Shown: positions 35,120-45,943, counted from the stretch's first letter. The stretch: DNA of 64,000 bases from Salticus scenicus (GCA_963930645.1 OZ005649.1:384391887-384455886); one strand, 5' to 3'. Translations and numbers: made by a program. The notes: generated from the letters alone by a model not told the origin.

Positions 35120-37760
35120 CTTCCAATTCAAAATTGGTATATATGGGTTTATAGGGATTACAAGTCGAATTAAGATATTTTCGACAGTGTAAAATTACTA
35201 TGGGGGCGGGTGAGTGGGAAAGGGAGGCAAAAAATTAGAAATTGAGTTAGACCGTTCAAAATTGGTATATTTAGGTTTTCGGGAGCTGCAAGTCAAATGA
35301 TATTTTCGAAAGTGTAAAATTATTAGGGCGGGGCAAGTAGGGGGAAGGAGCAAAAAATTAGAAATTCAGTTAGACCGTTCAAAATTGGTATATACAGGTT
35401 TTGGGGTCCTACAAGTCGAATGAGAATACTTTTGAAAGTGTAAAATTATTAGGGGGAGGCGAGAATGGGTAATGGGGAAAAATTAGAAATTGAGTTAAAC
35501 CGTTCAAAATTATTATATAAAATTTTATGGGACCTAGAAGTCGAATGAAGATTTTTTTCGAGATTGTAAAGTTAGTAGGGGACGGGAAGGGGGCAAGGGG
35601 AAGGGGGCAAAAAATTATAAATAGGGTTAGACTGTTCAAAATTGATATATATAGCTTTTGGGTGCCTACAAGCCGAATGAGAATATGTTCGAAAGAGTAA
35701 AATTATTAGGGGGGCAAAAAGTGGGAGGGTGTGCCAAAAATGAGAAATTGAGTTAGACCGTTAAAAATTGGTATAAATAGGCTTTAGGGGGCTACAAGTC
35801 GAATGAGGATATTTTCGAAAGTGTAAAATTATTAGTGTATGCAAAAAGGGGAGAGGGGGGGGGCAAAAAATTAGAAATTGAGTTAGACTGTACAAAATTG
35901 GTATAAATAGGCTTTGGGGTCCTACAAGTCGAAGGAGGATATTGTTTAAAGGGCAAAATTATTAGGGGGGGGCGAAAAGGGGCCAGCGGCGCTGAAAATT
36001 AGAAAGGGAGTTAGACAGTTCAAAATTGGTATATAAAGGTTCATGGGGAATACAAGTCGAATGAATATTTTTTCTGTAGTGTAAAATTATTAGGGGGGGG
36101 TATGAAGGAGCAAGGGGGGTAAAAAATTAGAAACTGAGTTAGACCGTTCAAAATTCGTATATATAAGTTTCTAGTGTCTACAATTCGTATGAGGATATTT
36201 TCGAAAATGTAAAACTGTTAGGGGGGCAAAAAGGTGCCCAAGGGGGCGGGGCAAAAAATTAGAAATTGAGTGAGGCCGTTAAAAATTGGTATACACAGGT
36301 TTTGGGGGCCTACATGTCGAATGAGGATATTTTCGGAAGTGTAAAATTATTAGGCGGGCAAGAAGGGGTAGAGGGTGGGGATATTGAGTTAGACGGTTCA
36401 AAATTGGTATAAATAGGCTTTGGGGTCCTAGAAGTCGAATGAGGATATTTTCGAAAGTGTAAAATTATTAGGGGGGGACGAGAATGGGATAGCGGGGCAA
36501 AAAATGGGGCCTAAAAATCGTATGACGATATTTTCGAAAGTGTAAAATTTTTAGGGGGCGAAAAGAGGGGAAAGGTGGAGCAAAAAATTAGAAATTGTGT
36601 TAGACCGTTCATAATCGGTATAAATAGATTTTGGGGGCCTACAAGTCGAATGAGGATATTTTCGAAAGTGTAAAATTATTAGACTGGAAAAAAGGGGCAG
36701 GGGGGTTCGGCAAAAAATTAGAAATTCAGTTAGACCGTTCAAAATTTGCATAAATAGGCTTTTGGGACCTACAAGTCGAATGAAGGTATTTTCGAAAGTG
36801 TAAAATTATTAGAGTATGCAAAAAAGGAGGAAGGGGGGGCAAAAAATTAGAAATTGAGTTAGACCGTTCATAATTGGTATTTAAATGTTTATGGGGACTA
36901 CAAATCGAATGATGAATTTTTCGAGTGTGAAATTATTAGGGGGTGGAGGAAGGGGCTAGGGGGGCACAACATTAGAAATTGAGTTAGACCGTTCATAATT
37001 GGTATAAATAGATTTTGGGGGCCTACAAGTCGAATGAGGATATTTTCGAAAGTGTAAAATTATTAGGGTGAGCAAAAAGGGGGGGGGGCATGGGTGGGCA
37101 AAAAGTTAGAAATTGAGTTAGACTGTTCAAAATTGGTATATAAAGGATTATGGGGACTACAGTTCGAATGAAGATTTTTTTCGAGAGTAAAATTTTTAGG
37201 GGGGGAGGGGAAAGGGGGCAAAAAATTAGAGATTGAGTTAGACCGTTCAAAATTGGTATATATAGGTTTCTAATGTCTACAATTCGAACGAGGGTATTTT
37301 CGAAAGTGTAAAATTATTAGGGGGCAAGAAGGTGGCAACGAGGGGGGGGGGCAAAAAATTAGAAATTGAGTTAGACCGTTCAAAAAATTTGTATATACAG
37401 GTTTTGGGGGCCTACAACTCGAATGAGGATATTTTTGAAAGTATAAAATTATTAGGTGGGCAAGAAGGGGCACGGGGTGGGGTAAAAAATTAGAAATTGT
37501 CTTGACAGTTCAAAATTGGTATATATAAGTTGTGGGGGCCTACAAGTCGAATGAGGATATTTCCGAAACTGTAAAATTATTAGGGGGGCAAGAACTGGGA
37601 GTGTGGGACAAAAAATTAGAAACTGAGTTAGACCGTTCAAATTTGGTATATGTAGGTTTTAGGGGCCTACAAGACGAATGAGGATATTTCCGATAGTATA
37701 AAATTATGAAGGGGGCGAAATTTTATAAACTGAGTTAGAGCGTAAACATTGGTATTATTA
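35120..37760 (+). repeat. G-rich tandem satellite, about 21 units of ~125 bp
   Basis: Each unit has AAATTGAGTTAGACCGTTC, AAAATTGGTATATATAGG, a GGGCCTACAAGTCGAATGAG block, GATATTTTCGAAAGTGTAAA, ATTATTAGGGGGG and a G/A-rich stretch of variable length before the next AAAAAATTAGAAATTG. Units start near 35246, 35370, 35490, 35623, 35752 and so on to 37627. One unit near 36500 has a deletion. Long Pro-rich frames on the minus strand come from the G tracts and are not genes. Confidence 0.88.
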
Positions 37761-38217
37761 GGTGTCAAGACCCGATGAATCCACTGCGTATTTATTTAAA
37801 AATGTAGAATTATTAGAAGGGGCGGTAAGGGAGGGTGAAGGAACACGCGTACGCAGCGTGCACTGGTTTGCGCTGCCAAAGACAGTGGGGACCCGATGCG
37901 AGTTTTACCCCATCAGTAATGATTTTTTTTTTTTTTTTAATTTTCTTTTCTTAAGGATAAAAGTTTGCAATTTTGAAAATATAATTAATTATAGTGATTC
38001 ATTTAAAAATAGTGGCCCGCTAGCGGGCGAACGTCGCTAGTGTTTGATGAAAATCTGTCGGATATTTATATTATTATTATATATTTAATAAAAGAAAGTA
38101 CTGATTTCGTTAAAAAAAAATTATTTTTTATATGATATTGCCTGATTTGAGAGGTAAAGAACACAATTTAAACATCTTATCTTTTACTATATTTAAAAAA
38201 AAAAAAAGGATTCATTT

Positions 38218-38605
38218 GGTAAAAGTTTTTACCTTCCAGATTTTGAGTTGAATTTACACGTTTTGAGAATTCCAGAACATGATTTGACCAATTTTGAAAA
38301 ATTTCCGTTTGTCTGTGTGTGTGTATGCGGCAAAAGCTTTTGGTGACTGTATCTTAGGAACTATTGAATAGAATTCAATTATTAAAAGAACTTTTTATCG
38401 TTTTCTATAATCAGCATTTTATTCGTAAACATTTTCGCCTTCCAAGTTTTAATGAATTTACATGTTTTGAGAGATCCAAAAAACAATTTGTCCAATATTA
38501 GAAAATGTTTGTTCTTCTCTGTGTGTGTGAGACAAAAACTTTTGGCGACTGTATCTTAGGAACTTTTCAACAAAATTCCATATAAATTTATGTGTTTTGC
38601 ATCGT
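38218..38605 (+). repeat. Tandem dimer, unit about 200 bp
   Basis: TTTACCTTCCAGATTTTGAG, ACACGTTTTGAGA, AAAATTTCCGTTTGTC, GTGTGTGTG and GGTGACTGTATCTTAGGAAC are matched in order about 200 bp later (TTCGCCTTCCAAGTTTT, ACATGTTTTGAGA, AAAATGTTTGTTC, GGCGACTGTATCTTAGGAAC). Confidence 0.75.
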
Positions 38606-38634
38606 GACATAAATTAGTGCCTATTGACTTTTGG

Positions 38635-38684
38635 TTGGTTGGTTGGTTGAATGCCTTTTTCTGCGCAAGGTCCAAAGTAGGACA
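38635..38684 (-). mobile_element. Ultra-short LINE 3'-end insertion, 50 bp
   Basis: Between two exact 14-bp target copies, CTATTGACTTTTGG (38621-38634 and 38685-38698), lie only 50 bases. On the minus strand they read GTCCTACTTTGGACCTTGCG, then CAACCAACCAA, the same end as the LINE at 21.64-21.70 kb. It is a reverse-transcription insertion truncated almost to the 3' tail. Confidence 0.85.
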
Positions 38685-38704
38685 CTATTGACTTTTGGAG
38701 TAAA

Positions 38705-39215
38705 TCTCTCATCAGGTGGCGCTGCTATACTGCGATATATCCTATTTAAGTTAAGAATATATCACAGCACAGAATCTAATGTTTATAATCGAGAAATATT
38801 GATATGTGGGACAGCCTTTTTGAAACATTATGCTGATTTAATTTGAGTGCATATTGGCTAACAGGTGGCGCTACTATTCTCCAATATTTCCCGTACACGG
38901 GAGGGCTATATCTCAGATTTTATTGCATATATTTGAACAAAACTTGGTTTATGAGAGGGTTATTATTAAATACTGTGCTGATTCAATTTGGGTGCATATC
39001 TTCCAACAGGTGGAGCTATTGTGCTGCAAATTACCCCGTGAATAGCAAGGCAGAATATCAACTGTATGGCATATAAATGCACCCTTTATATGGAAGCTAA
39101 ACATTATGAAAACGATTGTTGATTTAAATTTCGTATATATCGGCAGATAATAACAGATGGCACTGTTATTACTCACATTCTGTACATCTCAGCATCTGTT
39201 GATTAAAACTGCAAA
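38705..39215 (+). repeat. Tandem repeat, unit about 147 bp
   Basis: CAGGTGGCGCTGCTAT, CAGGTGGCGCTACTAT, CAGGTGGAGCTATTGT and CAGATGGCACTGTTAT start near 38714, 38862, 39007 and 39154. Each is followed about 85 bp later by TTATGCTGATTTAATTTG or a variant. Short ORFs are shadows of the repeat. Confidence 0.8.
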
Positions 39216-39672
39216 AATCTTCATATGTAACATGGGATAAGTTTTGATTAATCGTTTATGCATTTTAAAGAGCAAGTGGCTCTGTTATATGGAGTGACAC
39301 AGAAAAAAATTTTGTGATGAATTATTATAAGTGAAATAATAATAATTATTATAAGTGAAAATAAATTAAATAAAAGAACTGAAAACTATGTGAAACAAGG
39401 GAAAATTCTATACAAATAAAACAAAAATAACAAGAAGGAGCAGATGCCATTACGGCTTAAGAGTGTGGAGTCGGTTAAACCAGTTTGTGGGGCGTCCAAC
39501 TTTGACCAAATCTTCTGTAACATCATATGATAACAAAGAAAAAAAAATAAGTATAATACACATGAATTATGATGACCTATATTATAGTAATAATTTTTAA
39601 TAATTTTTGTTTGTCTTTATCAGCAAAGCATGCTGCAAATACTACAGAATAAAATTTTCGAATATAGCTTAA

Positions 39673-39743
39673 TGGTTGGTTGGCTTTTAATGGCACAAGT
39701 CCATATTAGGACATACTGCGCCAAACAATAATCCGAGGCAGTG
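39673..39743 (-). mobile_element. Ultra-short LINE 3'-end insertion, 71 bp
   Basis: A perfect 15-bp target duplication, TCGAATATAGCTTAA (39658-39672 and 39744-39758), encloses 71 bases. On the minus strand they read TTTGGCGCAGTATGTCC, ATGGACTTGTGCCATTAAAA, GCCAACCAACC. This is the same tail as at 21.64 kb and marks the exact 3' end. Confidence 0.88.
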
Positions 39744-39773
39744 TCGAATATAGCTTAAATTAAAAGTCATATA

Positions 39774-41380
39774 CAGTCGGTCAAAAAAGTATTTGTACAC
39801 ACTACAAGGTCACAGTATTTTATCATAATATTTTACTTAATTATACAAATGAAATCAAAAACAAGAAGTAAATGTTATTTTGATAAATACAAATCATAAT
39901 AATTGAAACGAAACTCATATATTAATGCAATTATGATTATAATTGGAAATAAGAGAAATCACGTAAAAAACGTGCTCAAAAAAATATTGGGACACTGCCC
40001 AATAAATAAAGAAAAACATTGAAAACTTAAAAATTAATATCTTTTTAGACCGCCCTTTCTTTTTATGACCTCTCAGTCTATTTGGCATGGATTGGATCAT
40101 TTTTTTCAAAAAAGATCCATCGATTTTGGCCCACTCTTTGATCAAATGTTTTCTTAAATCTTTCTTGTTAGAAATTTAGTGTTCATGTAATTTTTGCTGC
40201 AAATAGTCCAACAAATGTTCAATGCGATTAAGGTCAGGACTTTGTGCGGGAGTCTTAATTACACTAGGACAATGGTAGAGGACCCATAACTTGCAAATAT
40301 CAGCAGTATGTTTCGGGTCATTATCTTGGTAGAATTTAAAATGTCTTGAAATTCCCAGCTTGCTCGCATTTTGCTTTAAATTTTGCTTGAGAATGTGAAG
40401 ATAGACATATTTATTCATTGTACCATCAATAAAATGTAAGTTCCCGACACCAGAGCTTGCCATGCAACCCCAAATTAATTTGTTGCAACCTCCATATTTG
40501 ACAGTAGGCCGTAAAGTTTTGGCATGCATTGCTGTATTTGGTTTCCGCCAAACATTTTGCTTATCATCCGATCCGAAAATGTTATAATTGCTTTCATCAA
40601 CAAAAATTACATTTTCCCAAAATTATTTTGGATGCTTTACATACATTTTAGCAAATGCCAGTCTAGCTTGCTTTGCTTAGGTGGGGCTTTCTTTGTGTAC
40701 TTCTGTTTTCTTAAAACATTTCTGTCAGTTGCAGGATTTACTGATTTTCCGAACCTACTTTTAGATTGCAGAGTCAATTTTACTGCATTAGTTTTTCAAT
40801 TAATGTGAACTTGTTTCATAATCCACCTCTCTTCCCAAACATCAAAATGTCCTTGGACCATCTGATCTTTGCTTGTTTTCAACAATATTTGTTTTCTCGA
40901 ACCTGCCAGTAATGTTAAAAACAGTAGACTTTCTCAATTTCAAGATTTGTCGTATGCCGCGAAATGATTTTCCTTTTTTCCAGTGACTTATCATTAGATT
41001 TCGCACATCATTCGAGAAATCTTTGTTTCTCACCATTTTATCTCTCAGTAATGTTATCTATTGAAACTTTTACGCATAAACTTTTAGTTTAATAAAAGCG
41101 GTAATAATTTAATTTCTAATGATGCGCTATAGATTGGTTAAATGTTTCATTTCAAAAATGTCCCAATACTATTTTTATTCTTGTTTGAGTTTGAATTGTA
41201 TTTGAAAGTCTAGATTGAATTAAAATTCTAAAATACTAATAAAACTTTCCTTGTATATTGTACCCCAAATGTTAAAATATTTCTTGATTCGTTTTGTGTT
41301 TGTTTAAATGTGATAAATATTTTTATAAATAGCTTTACAGTTTTGCATATCAAGTGTCCCAATGCTTTTTTGAGTGAGGG
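39774..41380 (-). mobile_element. Tc1/mariner element, 1.6 kb, inactive
   Basis: It is flanked by TA (39772-39773, 41381-41382). The left end CAGTCGGTCAAAAAAGTATT and the reverse complement of the right end CCCTCACTCAAAAAAGCATT match best over CAAAAAAG. An internal GCTCAAAAAAATATTGGGAC near 39974 repeats the end motif. Length is typical for the superfamily. It contains a broken transposase gene. The left end resembles the CAGTCGGT start of the palindromic MITEs. Confidence 0.82.
40176..41036 (-). pseudogene. Tc1-type transposase pseudogene
   Basis: The minus strand starts MVRNKDFSNDVRNLMISHWK at 41036, an N-terminal helix-turn-helix with KSFRGIRQILKLRKSTVFN, the DNA-binding part. The middle region is frameshifted and has an in-frame stop. 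The catalytic core resumes with DESNYNIFGSDDKQNVWRKP (about 40.6 kb, first Asp) and GGCNKLIWGCMASSGVG. FYQDNDPKHTA (second Asp) and TPAQSPDLNRIEHLLDYL (Glu) follow to the stop at 40176. In the last motif Asn-Arg-Ile replaces the usual Asn-Pro-Ile. The residues of the DDE type are still legible, but the protein cannot be made whole. About 285 codons remain of the usual ~340. Confidence 0.88.
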
Positions 41381-41434
41381 TATATGTATAACAGACAGTT
41401 ATTTAGAAAATAAAATTTAATCTTAAAATCAATT

Positions 41435-41640
41435 GCGGGTCCCACCAGTTACCGAGAACTTCAGCTGTCGAAGCTGGAATACGAGATGTGCTCGATTCAA
41501 TCCCAGGTCACGCTGATCAAATTACCTGTACAGAGTTTTTTGTGATTTTCTCTGAAACTCGCGTGAATACGGTCATCTTCCTTAGTCCCAAGTTTCTAAT
41601 GTAGACAATCGGCCTAAACCCCAACACTAACACGTTAAAG
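41435..41640 (+). repeat. Possible second tRNA-like SINE
   Basis: ACCGAGAACTTCAGCTGTCG and GCTCGATTCAATCCCAGG could be decayed A- and B-box regions, similar to 34612-34675. The 3' part has no match elsewhere in the window. Confidence 0.4.
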
Positions 41641-41659
41641 CAAATGGAAAACAGAATTG

Positions 41660-42560
41660 TACTTAAATAAATGGATTTTATTACACTATCGGTAGAAAAA
41701 TCACGAAGCGGAGGCGGTAGGGTGTAATTTCACAATCTCCCTTTTGTACCGTGTGTTGAGTTCGCTAAGGAGTCCATACATCAAAAATTGTCTTACTATG
41801 ATAACTTGGAGCAGAGCTACGCATGGGAAGATACTTTTTACACCCCCCCCCCCCAAACCACAAGAGTGATAGTATGGAATTTCATAAAATTCCATTGTAG
41901 CGTGTGTGTTGAGTAGGCATAACCAATCTACATATAAAAAATCGCATTCCTGGAATAATTTCGAGCAGATTTACTCTTAAAAACATGTCTTTGCCAACCC
42001 CCCCCCCCTTAAAAGGGGCAAGGGAGGAAAACTTTCCAAAATCGCCTTTTTAAGATAGTTTTGAGCAGATTTACGTATAGAAAGATGTTTTTTGCCACCA
42101 TCACCCCCAAGAGGTTAGGGTGAAATTTCACATGATCCCTTTGCAGTGTATGCCTTGAGCACGCATAAACAATCGACGTATAAAAGATTGGCTATCCTGA
42201 GATAATTTGGTGCAGAGTTGCTCTTAAAAGCGTGTTTTTGTCCTCCCTCCACACACACACACCACCTTTATTGTGGCATTTCGCAAAATCTGTTTATAGT
42301 GATGTTGTAACGCATAACCTGCTCACACATAAAAATTAATCTTACTGAGATAATTTGAAGCAGAGTTATATGCCTGGAAACATGTTTATTGCCCCTCCTC
42401 TAGGCCCCATGGGGTAAAGGGGAAAATTTCCCAAAATTACGTTACAATGGGTGTTAAATACACATAAATATGCCACATACTAAAATTTCTGATCTCAGCT
42501 CCTATAGATTTCCCCGGACGTATTTAGCGATAACAGGTGGGGGGGGGGCGTTCTAATTTT
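41660..42560 (+). repeat. C-rich tandem repeat, unit about 150 bp
   Basis: The motif TTGAGCAGATTTACNNNT/GGAGCAGAGCTAC recurs near 41811, 41963, 42063, 42212 and 42359. Each is followed by a poly-C tract and then TTTCACAAAATC-like sequence. One interval is about 100 bp, the others about 150. Design resembles the Helitron satellites, but the unit sequence is different. Confidence 0.7.
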
Positions 42561-42653
42561 CCCCCTTATAACTCCCCGAAAAATACAAAAATTACAGAAA
42601 AACAAAATTTAATTTTTTGAAATATCCTGAAGAAAAATCTCGGCAGTTTTTAA

Positions 42654-43262
42654 CCTTCCAGCGGGCGCGCTGCTTATACGAACATGAAAGGTCGCGCGTA
42701 TTTTTCACATACATTACTATAAAATATGTATTTTAAAGTATCTGAATATTTTAACTATACTAAAACCACTTGAAGATTAAGAACATTCAATTGGAACTTT
42801 TATTTATTTATAAAAAAAAATGAAAGAATGAAACTGAAAGCACAAAATCAATATAAAGTAATCAAACAAACATCTGAATTATTTGAAAATAAAATAAAGA
42901 ATATAGTTGATGTTTTGCCATTTTTAATAAAAAGTGTAAAGTTAAAAGTTAATTAATTTTAAAAATATTTAAAATAATAATGTTTAAAACAAAAACAACA
43001 AAGAATCATTTTAAACAGCGAAAAAAAAAAAAAAATCAAATATAACAAAACATTACATGAACGGTCGCGCGTATTTTTCAAATACAAATAGCAAATATAC
43101 AGCTTCATATCATTGTCTCGAGGTTCAAAAGATAGCTAAAAATAGATCAATAAATACTAAGTGAATAGCCAAAGATAACTGTTCCTAATGCTCTCTGACT
43201 TTAGGATATACAACGAGATTCACCGCTAGTGTATCTCTCATATACGCGCGCCCGTTGGAAGG
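42654..43262. mobile_element. piggyBac-like MITE, 609 bp, TTAA target
   Basis: TTAA lies at 42650-42653 and 43263-43266. The ends CCTTCCAGCGGGCGCGC and CCTTCCAACGGGCGCGC (right end reversed) differ at one of 17 bases. GGTCGCGCGTATTTTTCA occurs near both ends (42691 and 43064). The interior is AT-rich without a transposase. Confidence 0.85.
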
Positions 43263-43276
43263 TTAATGTCTTTGTA

Positions 43277-43759
43277 CTAGCGAGCTTCGGCCGCTAGCGG
43301 GCCATTATTTTTAAACGAATCTCTATAATAAATTATATTTTAAAAATTGCAAACTTTTATTCTTAAGAAATTTATAATAATAATAATAATAATTTCTGAT
43401 GGAGTAAAAACAGACACCGGGTCTTCACTGCCTTCGACAGCGCAGACACGTGCACACCTTTCGAATTGTTAGCCCAAAAAACCTATATATACCAATTTTG
43501 AACGGTGTAACTCAATTTATAATTTTTTGCCTCTCCCACCACCCTTCTTGCCCCACTCTAATAATTTTAAGCTTTCGAAAATACCCTCATTCGACTTGTA
43601 GGCCCCCAAAACATTTATATACCAATTTTATATCGTCTAACTCAATTTAAAATTTTTAACCCCCTTCTTGCCCTCCTAATAATTTTACACTTTCAAAAAT
43701 ATCCGCCTTCAAATCGTAGGCCTCCAAAACCTATATATGCCAATTTTAAACGGTTTAAC

Positions 43760-43791
<32 letters not shown>

Positions 43792-44650
43792 GCCCGCCTT
43801 ACCCACTTCCCGCCCCGGATTATTTTTACACTTTCGAAAATATGTTCATTCGATTTGTAGACCCCAAAAACCTATGTAAACCAGTTTTCAACGGTCTAAA
43901 TCAATTTCTAAATTCTTACCCCCTTGCCCCTTCCCACCCCCTGATAATTTTACACTTTCGAAGATATCCTCATTCGACTTGTAGACCCCATAAACCTATA
44001 CATACCAATTTTGAACAGTCTAACTCAATTTGCAATTTTTTGCCCCCTCCCCCCCTCCTAATAATTTTAAACTTTCGAAAATATCCTCATTCGAATTGTA
44101 GACTCTAGAAATCTATACATACCAATTTTGAACGGTCTAACTCATATTCTAATTTTTTGACCCCTTGCCTCTTTCCAACCCCCTTAAAATTTTACACTCT
44201 CGAACATATCTTCATTCGAATTGTAGTCCCCATAAACCTTTATATACCAACTTTGAACGGTGTAACTAAATTTCTAATTTTTTGCCCACCCCTGCCCTCT
44301 TTTTGCTCACCCTAATAATTTTACACTTTCGAAAATATCCTCATTTAACTTGTAGGCCCTATAAACCTAACATACCAATTTTTAATAATCTAACTCAATT
44401 TGTAATTTTTTTGCCCCACCTTTCCCCTCTTTCCGCCCCCTAAAAATTTTACACTTTCGAAAATATCGTCATTCGACTTTTAGGCCCCATAAACCTTTAT
44501 ACACCAATTTTGAACGGTCTAACTCAATTTATAATTTTTTACTCGCAGCTAGTTTGACGACGCGAGATTTTGTCCGATTGAGGGGCGAGATATTGTCCAT
44601 GCGAGATTTTGTCCATGCGAGCTTTAGTCTGCGCGATATTTTTTCCGGAT
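43277..44650 (-). mobile_element. Helitron-like element with C/G-rich array, minus orientation
   Basis: On the minus strand the 3' end reads ATGGCCCGCTAGCGGCC, GAAGCTCGCTAG, with T beyond (43276). CGTTTAAAAATA lies upstream as in the 38.0-kb copy. Seen on the plus strand the interior is the reverse of the 35-37.8-kb satellite (about nine units at 43480-44540). The short-repeat block at 44550-44645 follows. The 5' end is not fixed; a SINE begins near 44669. Confidence 0.62.
43480..44540 (-). repeat. Satellite array, reverse orientation of the 35-37.8-kb array
   Basis: AACGGTCTAACTCAATTT, TTTACACTTTCGAAAATAT, CTCATTCGACTTGTAGGCCC and AAACCTATATATACCAATTT recur with C-rich tracts about every 125 bp. 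A T30-range run at 43764-43791 interrupts one unit. Confidence 0.85.
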
Positions 44651-44668
44651 CTCCTTGTAGGGGGAGGG

Positions 44669-45190
44669 GGGCGGTAGCCCGGTCGATAGAACTCTAAGCT
44701 TGTAATTGAAAATTTCCGTGTTCGATACTCGAGTGGTCCAAAGACCGTCGTGTACTCTAACATTGACTGGTGCACGTAAAATCCGTCGTGGGCCCAATAT
44801 ACTCAATGTTCCCATTCAAATTACACAGTCGGCAGCCGAATTATTTATTGAAGCACACATCCACATATTTCTTTTTTTTTTTTAATTGATCGCTAATTTT
44901 TATCATTAATTTATATTTTTATAGAACAGCATTAAAATAAGATCGTAACTCAACAAATATTTACTTAACAAAACACTATCAGGTGCACATCTTTTCAATA
45001 CCAATTATTGTTAACACTTCAATAATTTTGCAACCGACTGTACTTTTGAGTGTCACCGAAGCGGGGGAGCCATCCCTTTCGTTGTGGACTAAAATAGTAG
45101 ATGCGGATCATCCTTAGGAGGTGAGTTTCAGACCGTTGCCAATTGTCTATAATGCAGTTCTACTGCGACGTAAAACCCATTTAACCTCGA
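44669..45190 (+). mobile_element. SINE split by a CAGTCGG MITE
   Basis: The head GGGCGGTAGCCCGGTC and B-box region GTGTTCGATACTCGAG lead to CAATGTTCCCATTCAAATTA. The MITE at 44826-45040 interrupts the body at this point. The SINE resumes TTGAGTGTCACCGAAGCGGG and ends TACTGCGACGTAAAACCC. Confidence 0.82.
44826..45040. mobile_element. CAGTCGG-family MITE, diverged subfamily
   Basis: Ends CAGTCGGCAGCCGAATTATT and CAGTCGGTTGCAAAATTATT (reversed). The interior with GATCGCTAATTTTTATCA and AAATATTTACTTAACAAAAC matches 47.7 and 54.7 kb more than the standard copies. TA follows on the right; the left flank reads CA. Confidence 0.78.
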
Positions 45191-45335
45191 CCGAAGAGAA
45201 AATGATTGATTTTTAGGTTGCTCTGTAGTACATTCGTATCTTTGGTTTGTTGGCGAGGAAGAAAAATCGCCAAAGTATAAACAAATAACACGGGACATCT
45301 GTTTTCAGATTATGAAACCGTTTCTTATGACAGAA

Positions 45336-45393
45336 AGACCGTCGCCAATTGCGCACTGCGCAGCACTAGTGCAACGTAAAATCCAACCTAGCA
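45336..45393 (+). mobile_element. SINE 3' tail fragment
   Basis: AGACCGTCGCCAATTGCGC and CACTAGTGCAACGTAAAATC match the last 60 bases of the SINE. Confidence 0.65.
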
Positions 45394-45438
45394 ACCTTAT
45401 GACAGAAAGGGGCGCGCGTCCTCCTGGGTTACTTAATA

Positions 45439-45738
45439 CAGTCGAACCTCGTTAACGTGAACACTGTTAACGTGAAATATTTGTATTATGAACTGTTTCA
45501 CAATCCCCGTCAAAATAAAGATTTCACTGTAAAAAAATAACTATTACCAGCTGCAAGAAACTCTCTGTGATTGGAGAAAATAATTATTTTCTCCAATTAC
45601 AGAGAGTTTCTTGCAGCTGGTAATAGTTATTTTTTTACAGTGTAGTTATATGAAGATTAGTTACTGATAACATAAGCTAGTGATAACATGAACAAATTTT
45701 TTATTCCCCTTGAGATTCACGTTAACGAGGTTCGATTG
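45439..45738. mobile_element. pogo-like MITE, 300 bp, TA target
   Basis: CAGTCGAACCTCGTTAACGT and the reversed right end CAATCGAACCTCGTTAACGT differ at one base. TA flanks both sides (45437-45438, 45739-45740). The end sequence has the pogo/Tigger character. It contains a 118-bp palindrome. Confidence 0.85.
45525..45642. repeat. Near-perfect 118-bp palindrome without loop
   Basis: The two 59-base halves, from CACTGTAAAAAAATAACTAT to the centre AAAATAATTATTTT, pair with one mismatch (GTGATTGG against CCAATTAC). It is probably a separate CACTGTAAAAA-type MITE inserted in the pogo-like MITE. Confidence 0.85.
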
Positions 45739-45845
45739 TAAATAGACTGAAATGAAGCGCCTACGATTTCAGGTTGACGTTGAAGTTAACTGGATTTTAC
45801 GAGGAACTTGTACTACTGCAGGGGCAATTAAGTACAGATTGAGAT

Positions 45846-45943
45846 GGTTGGATTTTACGTCGCAGTAGAACTACATTATAGACAATAGGCGACGGACTGA
45901 GACTCACCTCCTAAGGATTATCCTAATCTATTATTTTAGTCCA
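45846..45943 (-). mobile_element. SINE 3' fragment
   Basis: Plus-strand GGATTTTACGTCGCAGTAG, GGCGACGGACTGAGACTCAC and TATTTTAGTCCA are the reversed SINE 3' part. It is closely related to the 45.05-45.19-kb SINE end. Confidence 0.7.

Larger units (their letters stand above)
34835..38040 (+). mobile_element. Helitron-like element with a long G-rich array
   Basis: The 3' end reads GTGGCCCGCTAGCGGGC, then GAACGTCGCTAG at 38037-38040, followed by T. A perfect 14-bp palindrome sits just before the CTAG, and TGATTCATTTAAAAATA lies upstream as in the 8.2-kb copy. The 5' boundary is not fixed. A block of short GACAAAATCTCGCG-like repeats at 34858-34970 is also found at the corresponding side of the reverse copy near 44.55-44.65 kb, so it probably belongs to the element. 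No Rep/helicase gene. Confidence 0.62.

Noticed and set aside
35120..37760. CRISPR-like regularly spaced repeats
   Set aside because: Units are about 125 bp, diverged throughout, without short constant repeats and unique spacers, and the context is eukaryotic.
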